Notes: a model not told the origin generated them from the sequence alone. 64,000 nucleotides of DNA from Pedobacter sp. Leaf216 (GCF_001421515.1 NZ_LMKM01000012.1:19587-83586), one strand, 5' to 3'; positions 8,750 through 17,158 are shown, counted from the stretch's first letter. Numbers and translations: made by a program.

Positions 8750-9424
8750 TTATCCTTTTGTTTTATAAAGCTGCCACCAGGGCATGGCGGGTTTTTGATG
8801 GTGTTCTAAGTGATAACCGAAAAAGTAACAGGTTATGAAGGCGATAAAATGATTTTTTTGTAACGTGGCTGCATGGTATTCATTATCATGTTCGCCTTTG
8901 TGAGGTAGGTAGGTTCCGAAATAAAACAGCTGAAAAGTGCTTATCAGCGATGGAAGTACCCAAAACAACAGCAGGTTCTTTTGATCAATCCAAATTTTTA
9001 ATACATTAAATGCAACCGCCATTATAACCAATTGAATTACCGTAACATAATTTAGCATAAAGCGGAAATACCATTTCCAAAAACCATGAGGGGCAAAATC
9101 AGGATCATCTTCGGTATGTACACGCCTGTGGTGCTGGTGGTGTTTGGCATATAAGCGGTTGTAAAAAAATCCTGCGTAAAGAAAAACAGCAAGGTAACCG
9201 ATGAAATTATTTGCAGTTTTGTTAGCAGAAATTGTTCCGTGCATAGCATCGTGGGCTGTAATAAACAAACCGGTATATAAATGCATCTGAACAAAAACCA
9301 TCAGGTAAACTAATGGATTGCTCCAAACAAAATCCCAGCTAAGCAAAAAATAAAGCGAAATAAACCAACAGGCAATTACGGTTAACGCAACCAGTATTCC
9401 GATATGTGGGTTTATAGTTTTCAA
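8750..9424 (-). CDS. crtW: Beta-carotene 4-ketolase (CrtW-like membrane di-iron oxygenase)
   Basis: A membrane fatty-acid-hydroxylase-fold enzyme predicted to add 4-keto groups to beta-ionone rings. Histidine clusters are HDAMH (58-62), HHQHH (95-99) and HLEHH (205-209). FYFGTYLPHK (167-176) and FWVLPS (154-159) are hallmarks of CrtW rather than the CrtZ hydroxylase. Four or so hydrophobic segments place the di-iron site at the membrane face. At 224 residues it is close to bacterial CrtW length. ispH lies upstream on the same strand, and the CruF set follows further on. CrtW family is likely; regiochemistry is inferred. Confidence 0.85.
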   Translation of the reverse strand: MKTINPHIGILVALTVIACWFISLYFLLSWDFVWSNPLVYLMVFVQMHLYTGLFITAHDAMHGTISANKTANNFIGYLAVFLYAGFFYNRLYAKHHQHHRRVHTEDDPDFAPHGFWKWYFRFMLNYVTVIQLVIMAVAFNVLKIWIDQKNLLLFWVLPSLISTFQLFYFGTYLPHKGEHDNEYHAATLQKNHFIAFITCYFFGYHLEHHQKPAMPWWQLYKTKG

Positions 9425-9447
9425 ATTTCTATTATTTTAATAATGTG

Positions 9448-9538
9448 GTAGTCATCCGGAGCGAAGTGCAACGAATTCGAGAATCTATCAAAACAAATCT
9501 CTCCATTCACTGAGAGCCAGTCGGGATGAAAATACTAC
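9448..9538. repeat. Imperfect palindromic intergenic repeat
   Basis: The left arm GTAGTCATCCGGAGCGAAG and the right arm GGGATGAAAATACTAC are imperfect inverted copies with an inner pair around GAGAATCT/AAATCTCTC. The form matches the GTCAT...ATGAC class of dispersed palindromes also seen at 53967-54073 and 61554-61610. It lies between ispH (stop side) and crtW (start side), so it may act as terminator or attenuator between them. Confidence 0.5.
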
Positions 9539-9579
9539 TATATAAACTATTATTAATTCTTTTGAGATCTTCTTACAAT

Positions 9580-10431
9580 TTAATACTGCTCCAGCGAAGC
9601 TTTAACTTTCTCCATCAACCACATTGGCGTAGAGGTGGCACCACAGATACCCACTTTATCATTCTCATTAAACCAGGTTTGATTTAACTCTTCTACATTG
9701 GAAATGAAATATGAATTATCGTTATGCTTTTTACAAACATCATAAAGCACTTTCCCATTAGATGATTTTTTTCCGGAAACGAAAATAATTCTGTCGTAAT
9801 GGCTTACAAATTCTTCGAGTTCTTCGTAACGGTTAGATACTTGTCTGCAAATGGTATCGTTGGCTTTAACTTCATAACCACGACTTAATAATTCATCTTT
9901 AATGTGGTAAAATTTATCGGTGCTTTTAGTGGTTTGACTATATAAGGTAAATTTAGCTGGAAGATCTACATTGTCTAGTTCGGCCAGATCTTGAAAAACA
10001 ATCGCCTTACCATCTGTTTGCCCTTGCAACCCGATTACTTCGGCATGGCCATGTTTACCAAAAATAAGTACCTGCTCATCATCATCGTGTGAGTTTTTAA
10101 TCCTGTTTTGCAGTTTAAGCACAACCGGGCAAGAGGCATCTATCAGGGTAAGGTTGTTTTCTAAAGCAAGCTGATAGGTTGAAGGGGCTTCGCCATGTGC
10201 CCTGATCAGCACTTTTTCATCCCTCAAGTTTTTTAAAACCTCGTGATCAATAATTTTTAATCCACGTTTGGCTAAACGCTCAACTTCTTCATCGTTATGA
10301 ACAATATCGCCAAGGCAGTATAAATAACCTTCATTATCTAAAATATCTTCGGCCATTTCGATAGCATATACTACCCCAAAGCAAAAGCCTGATGATTTAT
10401 CGATGTTAACCTGTAAGTTTAAATTGCTCAT
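9580..10431 (-). CDS. ispH: 4-hydroxy-3-methylbut-2-enyl diphosphate reductase
   Basis: The last enzyme of the MEP pathway. It reduces HMBPP to IPP and DMAPP with a [4Fe-4S] cluster. The three cluster cysteines are visible: C17 in GFCFGV, C101 in DASCP and C195 in DTICRQVSNRY. Substrate-contacting histidines occur at H45, H79 (IRAHG) and the GKHGH loop near 127-129. The length of 283 residues is normal. It stands among carotenoid genes and so links isoprenoid supply to pigment synthesis, although it is also essential for other isoprenoids. Confidence 0.96.
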   Translation of the reverse strand: MSNLNLQVNIDKSSGFCFGVVYAIEMAEDILDNEGYLYCLGDIVHNDEEVERLAKRGLKIIDHEVLKNLRDEKVLIRAHGEAPSTYQLALENNLTLIDASCPVVLKLQNRIKNSHDDDEQVLIFGKHGHAEVIGLQGQTDGKAIVFQDLAELDNVDLPAKFTLYSQTTKSTDKFYHIKDELLSRGYEVKANDTICRQVSNRYEELEEFVSHYDRIIFVSGKKSSNGKVLYDVCKKHNDNSYFISNVEELNQTWFNENDKVGICGATSTPMWLMEKVKASLEQY

Positions 10432-10447
10432 TTTTTTCAGGATTACT

Positions 10448-10685
10448 TATTTATCGTTGTAATGTTCCTTTGCAGAAATTATAAAAATTGTAATAATCTC
10501 TTCATTGATCCTATAGACTAATCTATCTTTTTATTTATTTGTTTGACCAGTAGCCAAAAATCAGATTTTAACTGTTCTTGTTTACGTACGCCTGATAAAG
10601 GATGAATGCTTAATTTTACAAATATTTGCTGAAGCTTCTTAATTGAAGCCCTAGCGCCTGATTTAAGAATGATTGCCAGTTGTTT
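10448..10685 (-). pseudogene. Decayed Txe/YoeB-like (RelE-superfamily) toxin gene
   Basis: Translation of the minus strand gives AIILKSGARASIKKLQQIF, then KLSIHPLSG and FWLLVKQINKK in one frame. DRLVYRINEEIITIFIISAK followed by EHYNDK and a stop is in the next frame. These match the end of Txe/YoeB-type mRNA interferases (repeat of Lys/Ile helix, HP-G, and the RLVYxI strand). The frames join if one base is added near 10527-10532. The usual first dozen residues and start codon are missing. The gene therefore looks dead twice over: N-terminal loss and a frameshift. It lies directly behind the antitoxin remnant. Confidence 0.7.
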
Positions 10686-10787
10686 TTAGCCTTTTTCTTC
10701 CTTAAAAGTTATATTTAACACCTGTAACACAGCCTCGATTGGCAAAAGTTATTTGATATCTTTAGGCTGCACGATTAGTGTTTCCAT
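10686..10787 (-). pseudogene. Decayed antitoxin gene paired with the toxin remnant
   Basis: The minus strand starts METLIVQPKDIK, then has an in-frame TAA (10749-10751), then LLPIEAVLQVLNITFKEEKG and a stop. The text resembles short Bacteroidota antitoxins that start MxTLIVxPKxKxQL and end in a FKEEK helix, paired with Txe/YoeB toxins. The stop falls where a glutamine would be expected. Gene order (antitoxin then toxin) is normal for a type II system. Function is presumably lost. Confidence 0.65.
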
Positions 10788-10821
10788 AATTATTTATATT
10801 ATCCGAAATCAGATAACAAAA

Positions 10822-11496
10822 TTAAGCAAAAATATTTGTTCCGGTTGTCATGTATAAGACAACAAAAAAGATTAGCTGTGCCGCAAACATGGTTACGCCG
10901 ATATATTTTTGTTGCTTTAAACCCAATGCATAGTAAAACTTCAATAAAATTAATGAAACTATAAACCAGGCAACATAATTTTGCACAGGAATTTCGTGCC
11001 AGTCCCATTGCCAGTAATTAAATTTCATGGCTACGGGCTCTAAAAAGAAATCGAAGCCAACCAATACAAAGGCACCGATAACGGAGGCTAAAATACTGTT
11101 CCTGATCTTCATGCTTTTCATCATCTGGCCGATACTAAAAATCAGGATCACCCAATTAACGCCCATAAGCAAAGGAACCGCAGCAATTTTATACCCTAAT
11201 GTATCGCCATAATAATAGCTGCCGAATATTTTCCCTGTATGCACGCCCAAAACTTCAACCAAAAAACCGCAGAGAAAAACGCCCGAAACAAATAATAAAA
11301 GCCGTTTTACATCGGCATTGTATGCAAAAACAATTACTGCAAACATGAGCAATAAATGAAACGGAACAAGTTTAATGAAATAAGGCTGAGCGGCAGGAAT
11401 TAAAAAACCGAACAAGCCAACCAAATGAAAAATGATAATTACCGCAACTGCAATCCTTTTAACCTTTAAATCACTTTGATCGTTCTGCCCTTCCAT
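10822..11496 (-). CDS. cruF: Carotenoid biosynthesis protein, CruF-like (carotenoid 1,2-hydratase)
   Basis: A polytopic membrane protein of the CruF/DUF422 family with about seven hydrophobic segments. CruF adds water across the 1,2 double bond of acyclic (psi) carotenoid ends, giving a 1-hydroxy group that can be glycosylated. Family-like motifs include GVHTGKIFGSYYYGDTLGYK, then PLLMGVNW, and FDFFLEPVAMKFNYWQW, with acidic and aromatic residues in membrane loops. Its start overlaps the end of the glycosyltransferase gene by 31 bases, so both are co-transcribed and probably translationally coupled. The family call is good; the exact substrate is inferred. Confidence 0.85.
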   Translation of the reverse strand: MEGQNDQSDLKVKRIAVAVIIIFHLVGLFGFLIPAAQPYFIKLVPFHLLLMFAVIVFAYNADVKRLLLFVSGVFLCGFLVEVLGVHTGKIFGSYYYGDTLGYKIAAVPLLMGVNWVILIFSIGQMMKSMKIRNSILASVIGAFVLVGFDFFLEPVAMKFNYWQWDWHEIPVQNYVAWFIVSLILLKFYYALGLKQQKYIGVTMFAAQLIFFVVLYMTTGTNIFA

Positions 11497-12563
11497 GTGC
11501 CTGTTTTAAAAATATGTTTTTTTATAGAGATGATTGAAATGATTAAGAAGAAAAACATCTGAAACGGATGCAAAATCATATTGATCAAAACATTTTGTCC
11601 GGATAAATAAGAGATCATCATTCTGCTTAATACTATTAAAGTTAATGGTAATACAAGTAAAGCAACATTAAAGTTTAGTATTAAAATTAAGGGCCCTACG
11701 ATTACCAAAAGCTGGTAAAGTAATAATATTATGATGTTATTACCAAAACCCGCAAGTAAATTATTACTAAAACCGTTTACGCTTTCCCCCAGATTTTTGT
11801 ACATCCTGCAATAAATCAGTCCGTTGGCAAGCAGTGCTTCCGCATTAAATTTTTCTTGCTTTACCAGTTTCATAATCTCCACATCTTCTACAACCTGGTG
11901 TTTAACACGTTCATGCCACTGGTTTTCTTTATAATTACCAGCATTAAAAAACATACATTGGCCGCTTGCTGCCGCAAAAGCAGGATTTTTCGACAATCTT
12001 ACCAAACGTAAAGGCAATAAGTTTAAAAGTATAAAATGCATTAAGGGTACAGTTAAGCGCTCACCAATTGTTTGCATTACCTGGTTGGTAAAAACACTCA
12101 ATAAAGCCAGGTTACCTATTTCCATACGCGCAATTAAACTGTTGATCAACCCTCTCTTAATCGTTTCATCTGCATCGATAAACAAAAGATATTTACCTGT
12201 GGCCAATTCGCTGAGCTGATGGCAGGCATAATTTTTACCGAGCCAGTTTGGAGTGAGAGTATTTCCTTTAACCACTTTAAATTGTGGATTGGTTGAGCAA
12301 AAATCAGCTACTAGCTTAAAAGTGTCATCACTGCTATTGTCGTCCAAAACAATAACTTCATAGTTGGAATAATCCTGATTTTTTATCGAATTCAACAATT
12401 CCAATATATTACCCGCCTCATCCCTAGCTGGTATCAATATAGAAACTTTATCATGGTAATGCTTAACCACCCTGGGCAGTTTCGGGTTGGAAAGAAAATT
12501 AAAAACGGTGACAGAAAACCGGATAACCAGAAAAATTAAAACTGCGTAAATAAAAATTGTCAT
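11466..12563 (-). CDS. Family 2 glycosyltransferase, probably acting on a carotenoid
   Basis: A membrane-linked GT2 enzyme. An N-terminal hydrophobic anchor (1-20) is followed by VSILIPARDE (40-49), LDDNSSDDT (73-81), NWLGKNYACHQ (106-116) and the DADE metal site (130-133). EDVEIMKLVKQ lies further down, and two or three hydrophobic segments form the C-terminal part (about 265-350). The NWxGKxxAxxQ and EDVE pattern is shared with CruG and CrtQ-type carotenoid glycosyltransferases. It overlaps the acyltransferase gene by 4 bases and CruF by 31, so the substrate is most likely the hydroxyl made by CruF. The sugar is unknown. Confidence 0.82.
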   Translation of the reverse strand: MTIFIYAVLIFLVIRFSVTVFNFLSNPKLPRVVKHYHDKVSILIPARDEAGNILELLNSIKNQDYSNYEVIVLDDNSSDDTFKLVADFCSTNPQFKVVKGNTLTPNWLGKNYACHQLSELATGKYLLFIDADETIKRGLINSLIARMEIGNLALLSVFTNQVMQTIGERLTVPLMHFILLNLLPLRLVRLSKNPAFAAASGQCMFFNAGNYKENQWHERVKHQVVEDVEIMKLVKQEKFNAEALLANGLIYCRMYKNLGESVNGFSNNLLAGFGNNIIILLLYQLLVIVGPLILILNFNVALLVLPLTLIVLSRMMISYLSGQNVLINMILHPFQMFFFLIISIISIKKHIFKTGTWKGRTIKVI

Positions 12564-13198
12564 TCAATAATCTGAGTTTGTTTAACAAGCGATTGATCGT
12601 AATGTTTATTATAGGCACTTTTTAATAACTGTAAACTCACGTACTCTTCATCCTCCCATTGCTGCAGATAAGTATAGGCGGATGGTTTCCTATTGGCAAA
12701 ATAATCTATAAAAGTAGCAGCAAAAATAATATTGATTTTCTTTTTACTGGCATTAATCATCTGCATAACACCTTTTTCAAAGCTAATACTTTTCACATGG
12801 TTCGAATACAATTTCCCCTGGGGAAACACAAGTACCATGTTATTTGGATCATTTAACAGTTCGCCAGCATAATTAAGCACTGTTAAAACATCTTTACCTT
12901 TATTTTCGGCAGCAAAAGCGCCGAGGTATTTCAGAAAACCGACTTTATTATAGTTTTCGGCATTTACCAGCACATGAAACTGCTTTTTGAATACAATTTT
13001 ATTAATGTAAAAAATAAAAAAACCATCCCACCAGCTAAAATGATTGGCTAAAATCAAAATAGATGAATCTTGCTTAACCGGAAGCTTATCGAAATTAAAT
13101 GCTGAAAAATCTTTCTTGATAATGAACTGAATGTACCAGGAAAAAAAGTTGAAGATTAAATTATTTTTTCTGGGTTGATACATTTGGGGAAATTGCAA
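12560..13198 (-). CDS. PlsC-like acyltransferase in carotenoid operon
   Basis: A glycerol-phosphate-acyltransferase-fold enzyme. It has the HxxxxD motif NHFSWWDG (H53, D58) and a second motif VFPQGKLYS near 135-143, in place of the more usual FPEG. A hydrophobic stretch near the N terminus suggests membrane attachment. At 212 residues it is short for a phospholipid PlsC. As the first gene of an overlapping set with a glycosyltransferase and CruF, it could acylate the sugar of a carotenoid glycoside, as CrtO does in staphyloxanthin synthesis. A role in ordinary phospholipid synthesis remains possible. Confidence 0.8.
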   Translation of the reverse strand: MQFPQMYQPRKNNLIFNFFSWYIQFIIKKDFSAFNFDKLPVKQDSSILILANHFSWWDGFFIFYINKIVFKKQFHVLVNAENYNKVGFLKYLGAFAAENKGKDVLTVLNYAGELLNDPNNMVLVFPQGKLYSNHVKSISFEKGVMQMINASKKKINIIFAATFIDYFANRKPSAYTYLQQWEDEEYVSLQLLKSAYNKHYDQSLVKQTQIIE

Positions 13199-13419
13199 AA
13201 AAATGAGGTTAATTGCAAATCTGAATAGTTATAGTCAGCCATAGTTATCGTTTATAACGAGAATTGGTGAGATCCAAATTTATAATGTGGTGGATAAATT
13301 AAGTACTAGCGATACAATCGCTGTTCTCATATATCTTCGCTACAAACGAGGACGATTTAACGAAATAAAGCAACTGAAACTATTCTATAAATCATCTTGC
13401 CTCTTCAACTCCCTAACAA

Positions 13420-13926
13420 TTAGCTCAAATACACACGGTCTTCCTCACCTTCAACATCCATCACCACATCTACATGCTCTTTTAATATAGTGGCGAGCTC
13501 CAACCCTACAAAATCAGTTGCGATTGGAAAAATTTTATGACTTCTATCTACAAGAACTACTGTACGAATTTTTTTATGAGGGGTATTTAAGAAAACACCC
13601 AAACCATAAGCCAAGGTTTTACCACTGTTCAATACATCATCTACAATAATAATCACTTTATTTTTCCAATGGCTTTCGTCTAGATCCGTTGAAGCGACCA
13701 ATTTGCTGCTTTCTTTTTGAAGATCGATGCGCAAAAGGGTTAATTTAAAACCTGAAATCTTTTTAAGTACTTTTTCCAATCTAACGGCAAGTTTATAGCC
13801 TCGGTCCCAAATGCCGGCAAGTACAATTTCTTTTTCATTCAGGTTATCTTCCAAAATCTGATATGCTATGCGGTCTATTTTCTGCTGAATCTGTTTCTTG
13901 TTAAGAATAAGTAATTGCGATGCCAT
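13420..13926 (-). CDS. Phosphoribosyltransferase-family protein (PyrR-like)
   Basis: A type I phosphoribosyltransferase fold with the PRPP-binding loop IIIVDDVLNSGKTLAYGL (93-110). The N-terminal part with ILNKKQIQQKIDRIAYQI and AGIWDRGYKLA resembles PyrR/uracil phosphoribosyltransferase-like proteins. I chose the ATG at 13926, which gives 168 residues. An upstream ATG at 14109 would add 61 residues of unusual composition that no family member shows. The role may be uracil salvage or regulation of pyrimidine genes, but no pyr gene is nearby. It is divergent from the DUF2807 gene. Confidence 0.85.
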   Translation of the reverse strand: MASQLLILNKKQIQQKIDRIAYQILEDNLNEKEIVLAGIWDRGYKLAVRLEKVLKKISGFKLTLLRIDLQKESSKLVASTDLDESHWKNKVIIIVDDVLNSGKTLAYGLGVFLNTPHKKIRTVVLVDRSHKIFPIATDFVGLELATILKEHVDVVMDVEGEEDRVYLS

Positions 13927-14118
13927 TGTATAAAAAGGATTGAATACAAAAAGAACGATTTTAAGCCTGAAATTCAAACTATTTAAAAAATAATTTCGAT
14001 TACTTGCAACGTTTCGTTTAGAGATGCGTCTAATCAATAACCAAAACACAAAATCATGAAATATCGGCCTGCAAACACAGCGAATCGATAGTTCAGCATT
14101 ATTTAACAAAATACAATT

Positions 14119-14823
14119 ATGAAAACCCTTATCAAATCATCCGCAATCTTATTTATGATCGTAACCAGCTATATCGCTAGAGCACAGGAATCGAAAAATT
14201 TCCCTGTGAAAAATTTTAGCGGGATAAGCGTAAGTAGCGGAATAGATTTATACCTCACACAAGGAAACAGCGAAAGCATAAGCATTAAATCTGATTCAGA
14301 AACCCTTAACGATATCGTTGTTGAACAAAACGGCGATAATGTGAACATAAAATTTAGAGATGGCATTAAATGGAGCGGCATGTTTAAAAACCGCGTAATT
14401 AAGGCTTATGTAAGTTTTAAAACATTAAATGCACTTGCAGCGTCGGGAGGATCGGATGTTTTTACGCAAAACCAGATTAAAACAGATAAACTGGCTATCC
14501 GCTCTTCGGGTGGATCAGACTTAAAACTGACTATATCATGTAACGACCTTTCCGTTCAATCCAGTGGTGGCAGCGATATTGATTTGAAAGGCAAAGCGTC
14601 AAATATGACCATACAATCAAGCGGCGGCAGTGATGTTAATGCTTATGAACTGGTTACAGATTATGCAAAAGTGCAGGCCTCAGGTGGTTCTGACGTTAGT
14701 TTAAATGTAAATAAAGGCTTGGAAGCAAGCGCAAGTGGTGGTGGAGATGTAAGTTATAAAGGAAATGCTTCACTTAAGAAAACATCAAGTTCGAAAAGCG
14801 GAGAAGTACACCACGTAAATTAA
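14119..14823 (+). CDS. Secreted DUF2807 (GIN/adhesin-head) protein with SGGSD repeats
   Basis: A signal peptide (about 1-22, ending ARAQ) leads into a domain with the start KNFSGISVSSGIDLYLTQG, typical of DUF2807. The second half carries SGGSD at residues 109, 130, 149, 168 and 188 and SGGGD at 206, spaced by 19-21 residues. This gives the regular rungs of a right-handed beta-helix. The protein is probably periplasmic or exported, and its role is unknown in this phylum. It is a single-gene unit followed by a strong terminator (14849-14882). Confidence 0.87.
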   Translation: MKTLIKSSAILFMIVTSYIARAQESKNFPVKNFSGISVSSGIDLYLTQGNSESISIKSDSETLNDIVVEQNGDNVNIKFRDGIKWSGMFKNRVIKAYVSFKTLNALAASGGSDVFTQNQIKTDKLAIRSSGGSDLKLTISCNDLSVQSSGGSDIDLKGKASNMTIQSSGGSDVNAYELVTDYAKVQASGGSDVSLNVNKGLEASASGGGDVSYKGNASLKKTSSSKSGEVHHVN

Positions 14824-14848
14824 GAGTTTAGTTTAGTTAATGATAATA

Positions 14849-14882
14849 CGCTGCTTTGTGGATGCAAAGCAGCGTTTTTTTT
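14849..14882 (+). terminator. Rho-independent terminator after the DUF2807 gene
   Basis: A perfect 10-base stem CGCTGCTTTG / CAAAGCAGCG (14849-14858 and 14865-14874) with loop TGGATG is followed by eight T. It starts 26 bases after the stop codon. Confidence 0.92.
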
Positions 14883-14947
14883 ATAATGAGTATACAGATT
14901 AATGATTATTGAGTTTTACGTTTTCATTAATAGACTCAAATTACGCA

Positions 14948-15355
14948 CTATTTTTTCTTATACGGGTAATAAATAAAATTGGCGCCTTCGGGAACAATTA
15001 CGAATACACACATATAATCTTCCGGTTTTTTATAAACCTTTAAAAACGGATCTTTTTTCTCTTTACTGATAATTCCTTTTTCTACAAATTCTTCCAACGT
15101 AGAAGCTTGTATGGTCCAATCGGTATTGAGTTCTTCTTTATTTAAAATAAGTTCGCCGATATTTACTTCGTGTTGATGTGCAATAAAAATCGGGTAGGCA
15201 GAAATGCCCTCAACCATAATTTCTATAGCCACCTCTTTAATGGCATCAGCATAAAATTCCAGGTCTTTCTCTAAACTTACCAGCGGACTTTCCTGTTTCT
15301 TTTGCGGGTCTCCGCTATCTTCTGGCGTTGCGCTTAATAATTCTTCTCTATTCAT
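14948..15355 (-). CDS. Conserved hypothetical protein, 135 aa
   Basis: I recognise this only as a conserved Bacteroidota-type cytosolic protein. It has no signal peptide or membrane segment. The first ~25 residues are polar and likely disordered (SATPEDSGDPQKKQES). The rest looks like a compact alpha/beta domain: a helix at about 30-50, strands with YPIFIAHQH and IGELILN, a helix with TLEEFVEKGII, and a closing strand with CVFVIVPEGANFIYYPY. It lies 80 bases downstream of rlmD on the same strand. No function is proposed. Confidence 0.75.
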   Translation of the reverse strand: MNREELLSATPEDSGDPQKKQESPLVSLEKDLEFYADAIKEVAIEIMVEGISAYPIFIAHQHEVNIGELILNKEELNTDWTIQASTLEEFVEKGIISKEKKDPFLKVYKKPEDYMCVFVIVPEGANFIYYPYKKK

Positions 15356-15436
15356 ACCTAACTAATTATTGAATGTTGAATGATTTAATCTTTAGGCAAT
15401 TGACACATTCAATTCTCTCATTCAATCAATTATACC

Positions 15437-16846
15437 TTATTTTAATTTCAACAATACCACGTTTTCTACATGTTGCGTGTGCGGAAACATATCTACCGGT
15501 TTAATGCGCACCACATCATACTTCTCTTTCAGCAACTCCAAATCACGCGCCTGGGTAGCGGCATTACAACTTACATAAACAATTTTTTCTGATTCCATTT
15601 CCAATAAACGCTGCACCACATCTGCGTGCATACCAGCACGGGGTGGATCGGTGATTACTACATCAGGTTTACCGTGCGCAAGGATAAATTCAGATGTAAG
15701 AATATCTTTCATATCCCCAGCATAAAAAATCGTATTGTCGATCCCGTTTAATTCTGAGTTAAACTTTGCATCTTCAATTGCGGTGGGTACATACTCTACC
15801 CCTACAACCTGTTTAACATTTTTGGCTATAAAATTAGCAATGGTTCCTGCACCGGTGTATAAATCGTAAACCAGTTCATCACCCTTAAATCCGGCAAAAT
15901 CGCGGGTTATTTTATATAGTTCAAAAGCCTGTTCAGAATTGGTTTGATAAAAAGATTTTACGCCAATTTTAAACCTTATTCCGTCCATTTCTTCGAAAAT
16001 GTGATCGCGGCCAGAAAATACCATCACCTCCTGATCGAAAATGGTATCGTTTTTCTTTTGATTAACAATATAAAGTAATGAGGTTACCTGAGGGAACTCA
16101 GCTTTAAGGAAATTCATCAATCCATCAATCTGCTCCTGTTCCGGATACGCAAAAACAACCGCTACCATTACTTCACCTGTGCTGGAAGTACGGATAATCA
16201 GGTTACGCAAAACACCTTCATGGTTACGTAGGTCGTAAAACGACAAGCTGTTTGCTAATGCATATTTACGTACGGCATTTCTGATCGAATTTGAGGGCTC
16301 ATCCTGTAAATAACAATGGTCGATATCTAAAATTTTATCAAAACGCAATGGTACGTGAAAACCCAATGCGTTCATATCAAAATCCTCTTCGCGCTCGATA
16401 TCGGTTTTTTCCAACCAACGTTTGTTCGAAAAAGTAAATTCGAGCTTATTGCGATAATACCTGTTTTTTGCAGAACCTAAAATGGGTTCAGTACCGGAAG
16501 TATCTATTTTACCAAGACGCTGCAACGCGGCTTCAACATTTTTCTGTTTAAACTTTAATTGAGCATCGTAGCCCATGTGCTGCCATTTGCAACCGCCACA
16601 GGTTCCGAAATGAGGACAGAAAGGATCGGTACGCAAGGCTGATTTTTCGTGTAACTGTTCGATGATGGCTTCGGCAAAATTTTTTTTCTTTTTGGTTAAC
16701 CTAACATCTACCACATCACCGGGAACGGCTTTATCAACAAAAATGACCAATTCGTCGGCTTTGCCTACACCTTTTCCTTCTTCAGCAATATCGATTATTT
16801 GTACGTTTGGAACAATAGTTACCGTACCTGGTTTTCTTCTACTCAT
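15437..16846 (-). CDS. rlmD: 23S rRNA (uracil-5-)-methyltransferase RlmD
   Basis: A SAM-dependent enzyme that makes 5-methyluridine in 23S rRNA. The N-terminal TRAM domain (about 8-65) is followed by the iron-sulfur cysteines C77, C83 and C86 in PFCPHFGTCGGCKWQH, typical of RlmD/RumA. The methyltransferase domain has VYDLYTGAGTIANF (SAM site), ITDPPRAGMH, and VSCNAATQARDL with the catalytic cysteine. At 469 residues it is full length. It could act on U1939 or on a neighbouring site, since Bacteroidota homologues are mostly uncharacterised. Confidence 0.94.
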   Translation of the reverse strand: MSRRKPGTVTIVPNVQIIDIAEEGKGVGKADELVIFVDKAVPGDVVDVRLTKKKKNFAEAIIEQLHEKSALRTDPFCPHFGTCGGCKWQHMGYDAQLKFKQKNVEAALQRLGKIDTSGTEPILGSAKNRYYRNKLEFTFSNKRWLEKTDIEREEDFDMNALGFHVPLRFDKILDIDHCYLQDEPSNSIRNAVRKYALANSLSFYDLRNHEGVLRNLIIRTSSTGEVMVAVVFAYPEQEQIDGLMNFLKAEFPQVTSLLYIVNQKKNDTIFDQEVMVFSGRDHIFEEMDGIRFKIGVKSFYQTNSEQAFELYKITRDFAGFKGDELVYDLYTGAGTIANFIAKNVKQVVGVEYVPTAIEDAKFNSELNGIDNTIFYAGDMKDILTSEFILAHGKPDVVITDPPRAGMHADVVQRLLEMESEKIVYVSCNAATQARDLELLKEKYDVVRIKPVDMFPHTQHVENVVLLKLK

Positions 16847-17047
16847 TATTTTGCAAAGATAAGGCTAAAAGCTGAAAGAGGAAAGACCAAAGGGCAAAGA
16901 CTAAAACTGAATGCTAAAGTTGGAATGAATATAAATAATTGAAAAGATAATGCTCAAAAGCGCAAGAAAATAAGTGCGTGTAAAAGATTAGGCAATATTT
17001 TTCCACTCAGTTTAAAATACCTGATAAAATATTGTTGATGTTAGAAA

Positions 17048-17158
17048 TTATTTTCCAAAAAATTTAAACGCTGCTCCCCAAAAACCATCCAGCCAATTAA
17101 ATTTCAAGTCAAATTTTTCATCTACCTGTACAGAAAACTCTAATATTTCTTTGCTCAT
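17048..17158 (-). CDS. Possible small protein, 36 aa
   Basis: The minus strand encodes MSKEILEFSVQVDEKFDLKF followed by NWLDGFWGAAFKFFGK and a stop. The composition is protein-like, with an acidic amphipathic first half and an aromatic, Gly/Ala-rich end. It lies in a 525-base gap between rlmD and a DoxX gene. Downstream there is an AT-rich inverted repeat CAATATTTT / AAAATATTG (16993-17034). There is no clear ribosome site, as is normal in this phylum. Coding status is inferred from composition only. The rest of the gap shows only AAAG-rich sequence near 16860-16920. Confidence 0.45.
   Translation of the reverse strand: MSKEILEFSVQVDEKFDLKFNWLDGFWGAAFKFFGK

Noticed and set aside
8750..9424. 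CrtZ beta-carotene hydroxylase in place of CrtW
   Set aside because: The motifs FGTYLPHK and FWVLPS and the HDAMH/HHQHH/HLEHH spacing point to a CrtW ketolase.
13927..14109. 61-residue N-terminal extension of the phosphoribosyltransferase
   Set aside because: The added text (rich in Phe, Arg, Cys) is not protein-like for the family, and the ATG at 13926 begins exactly where homologues begin.
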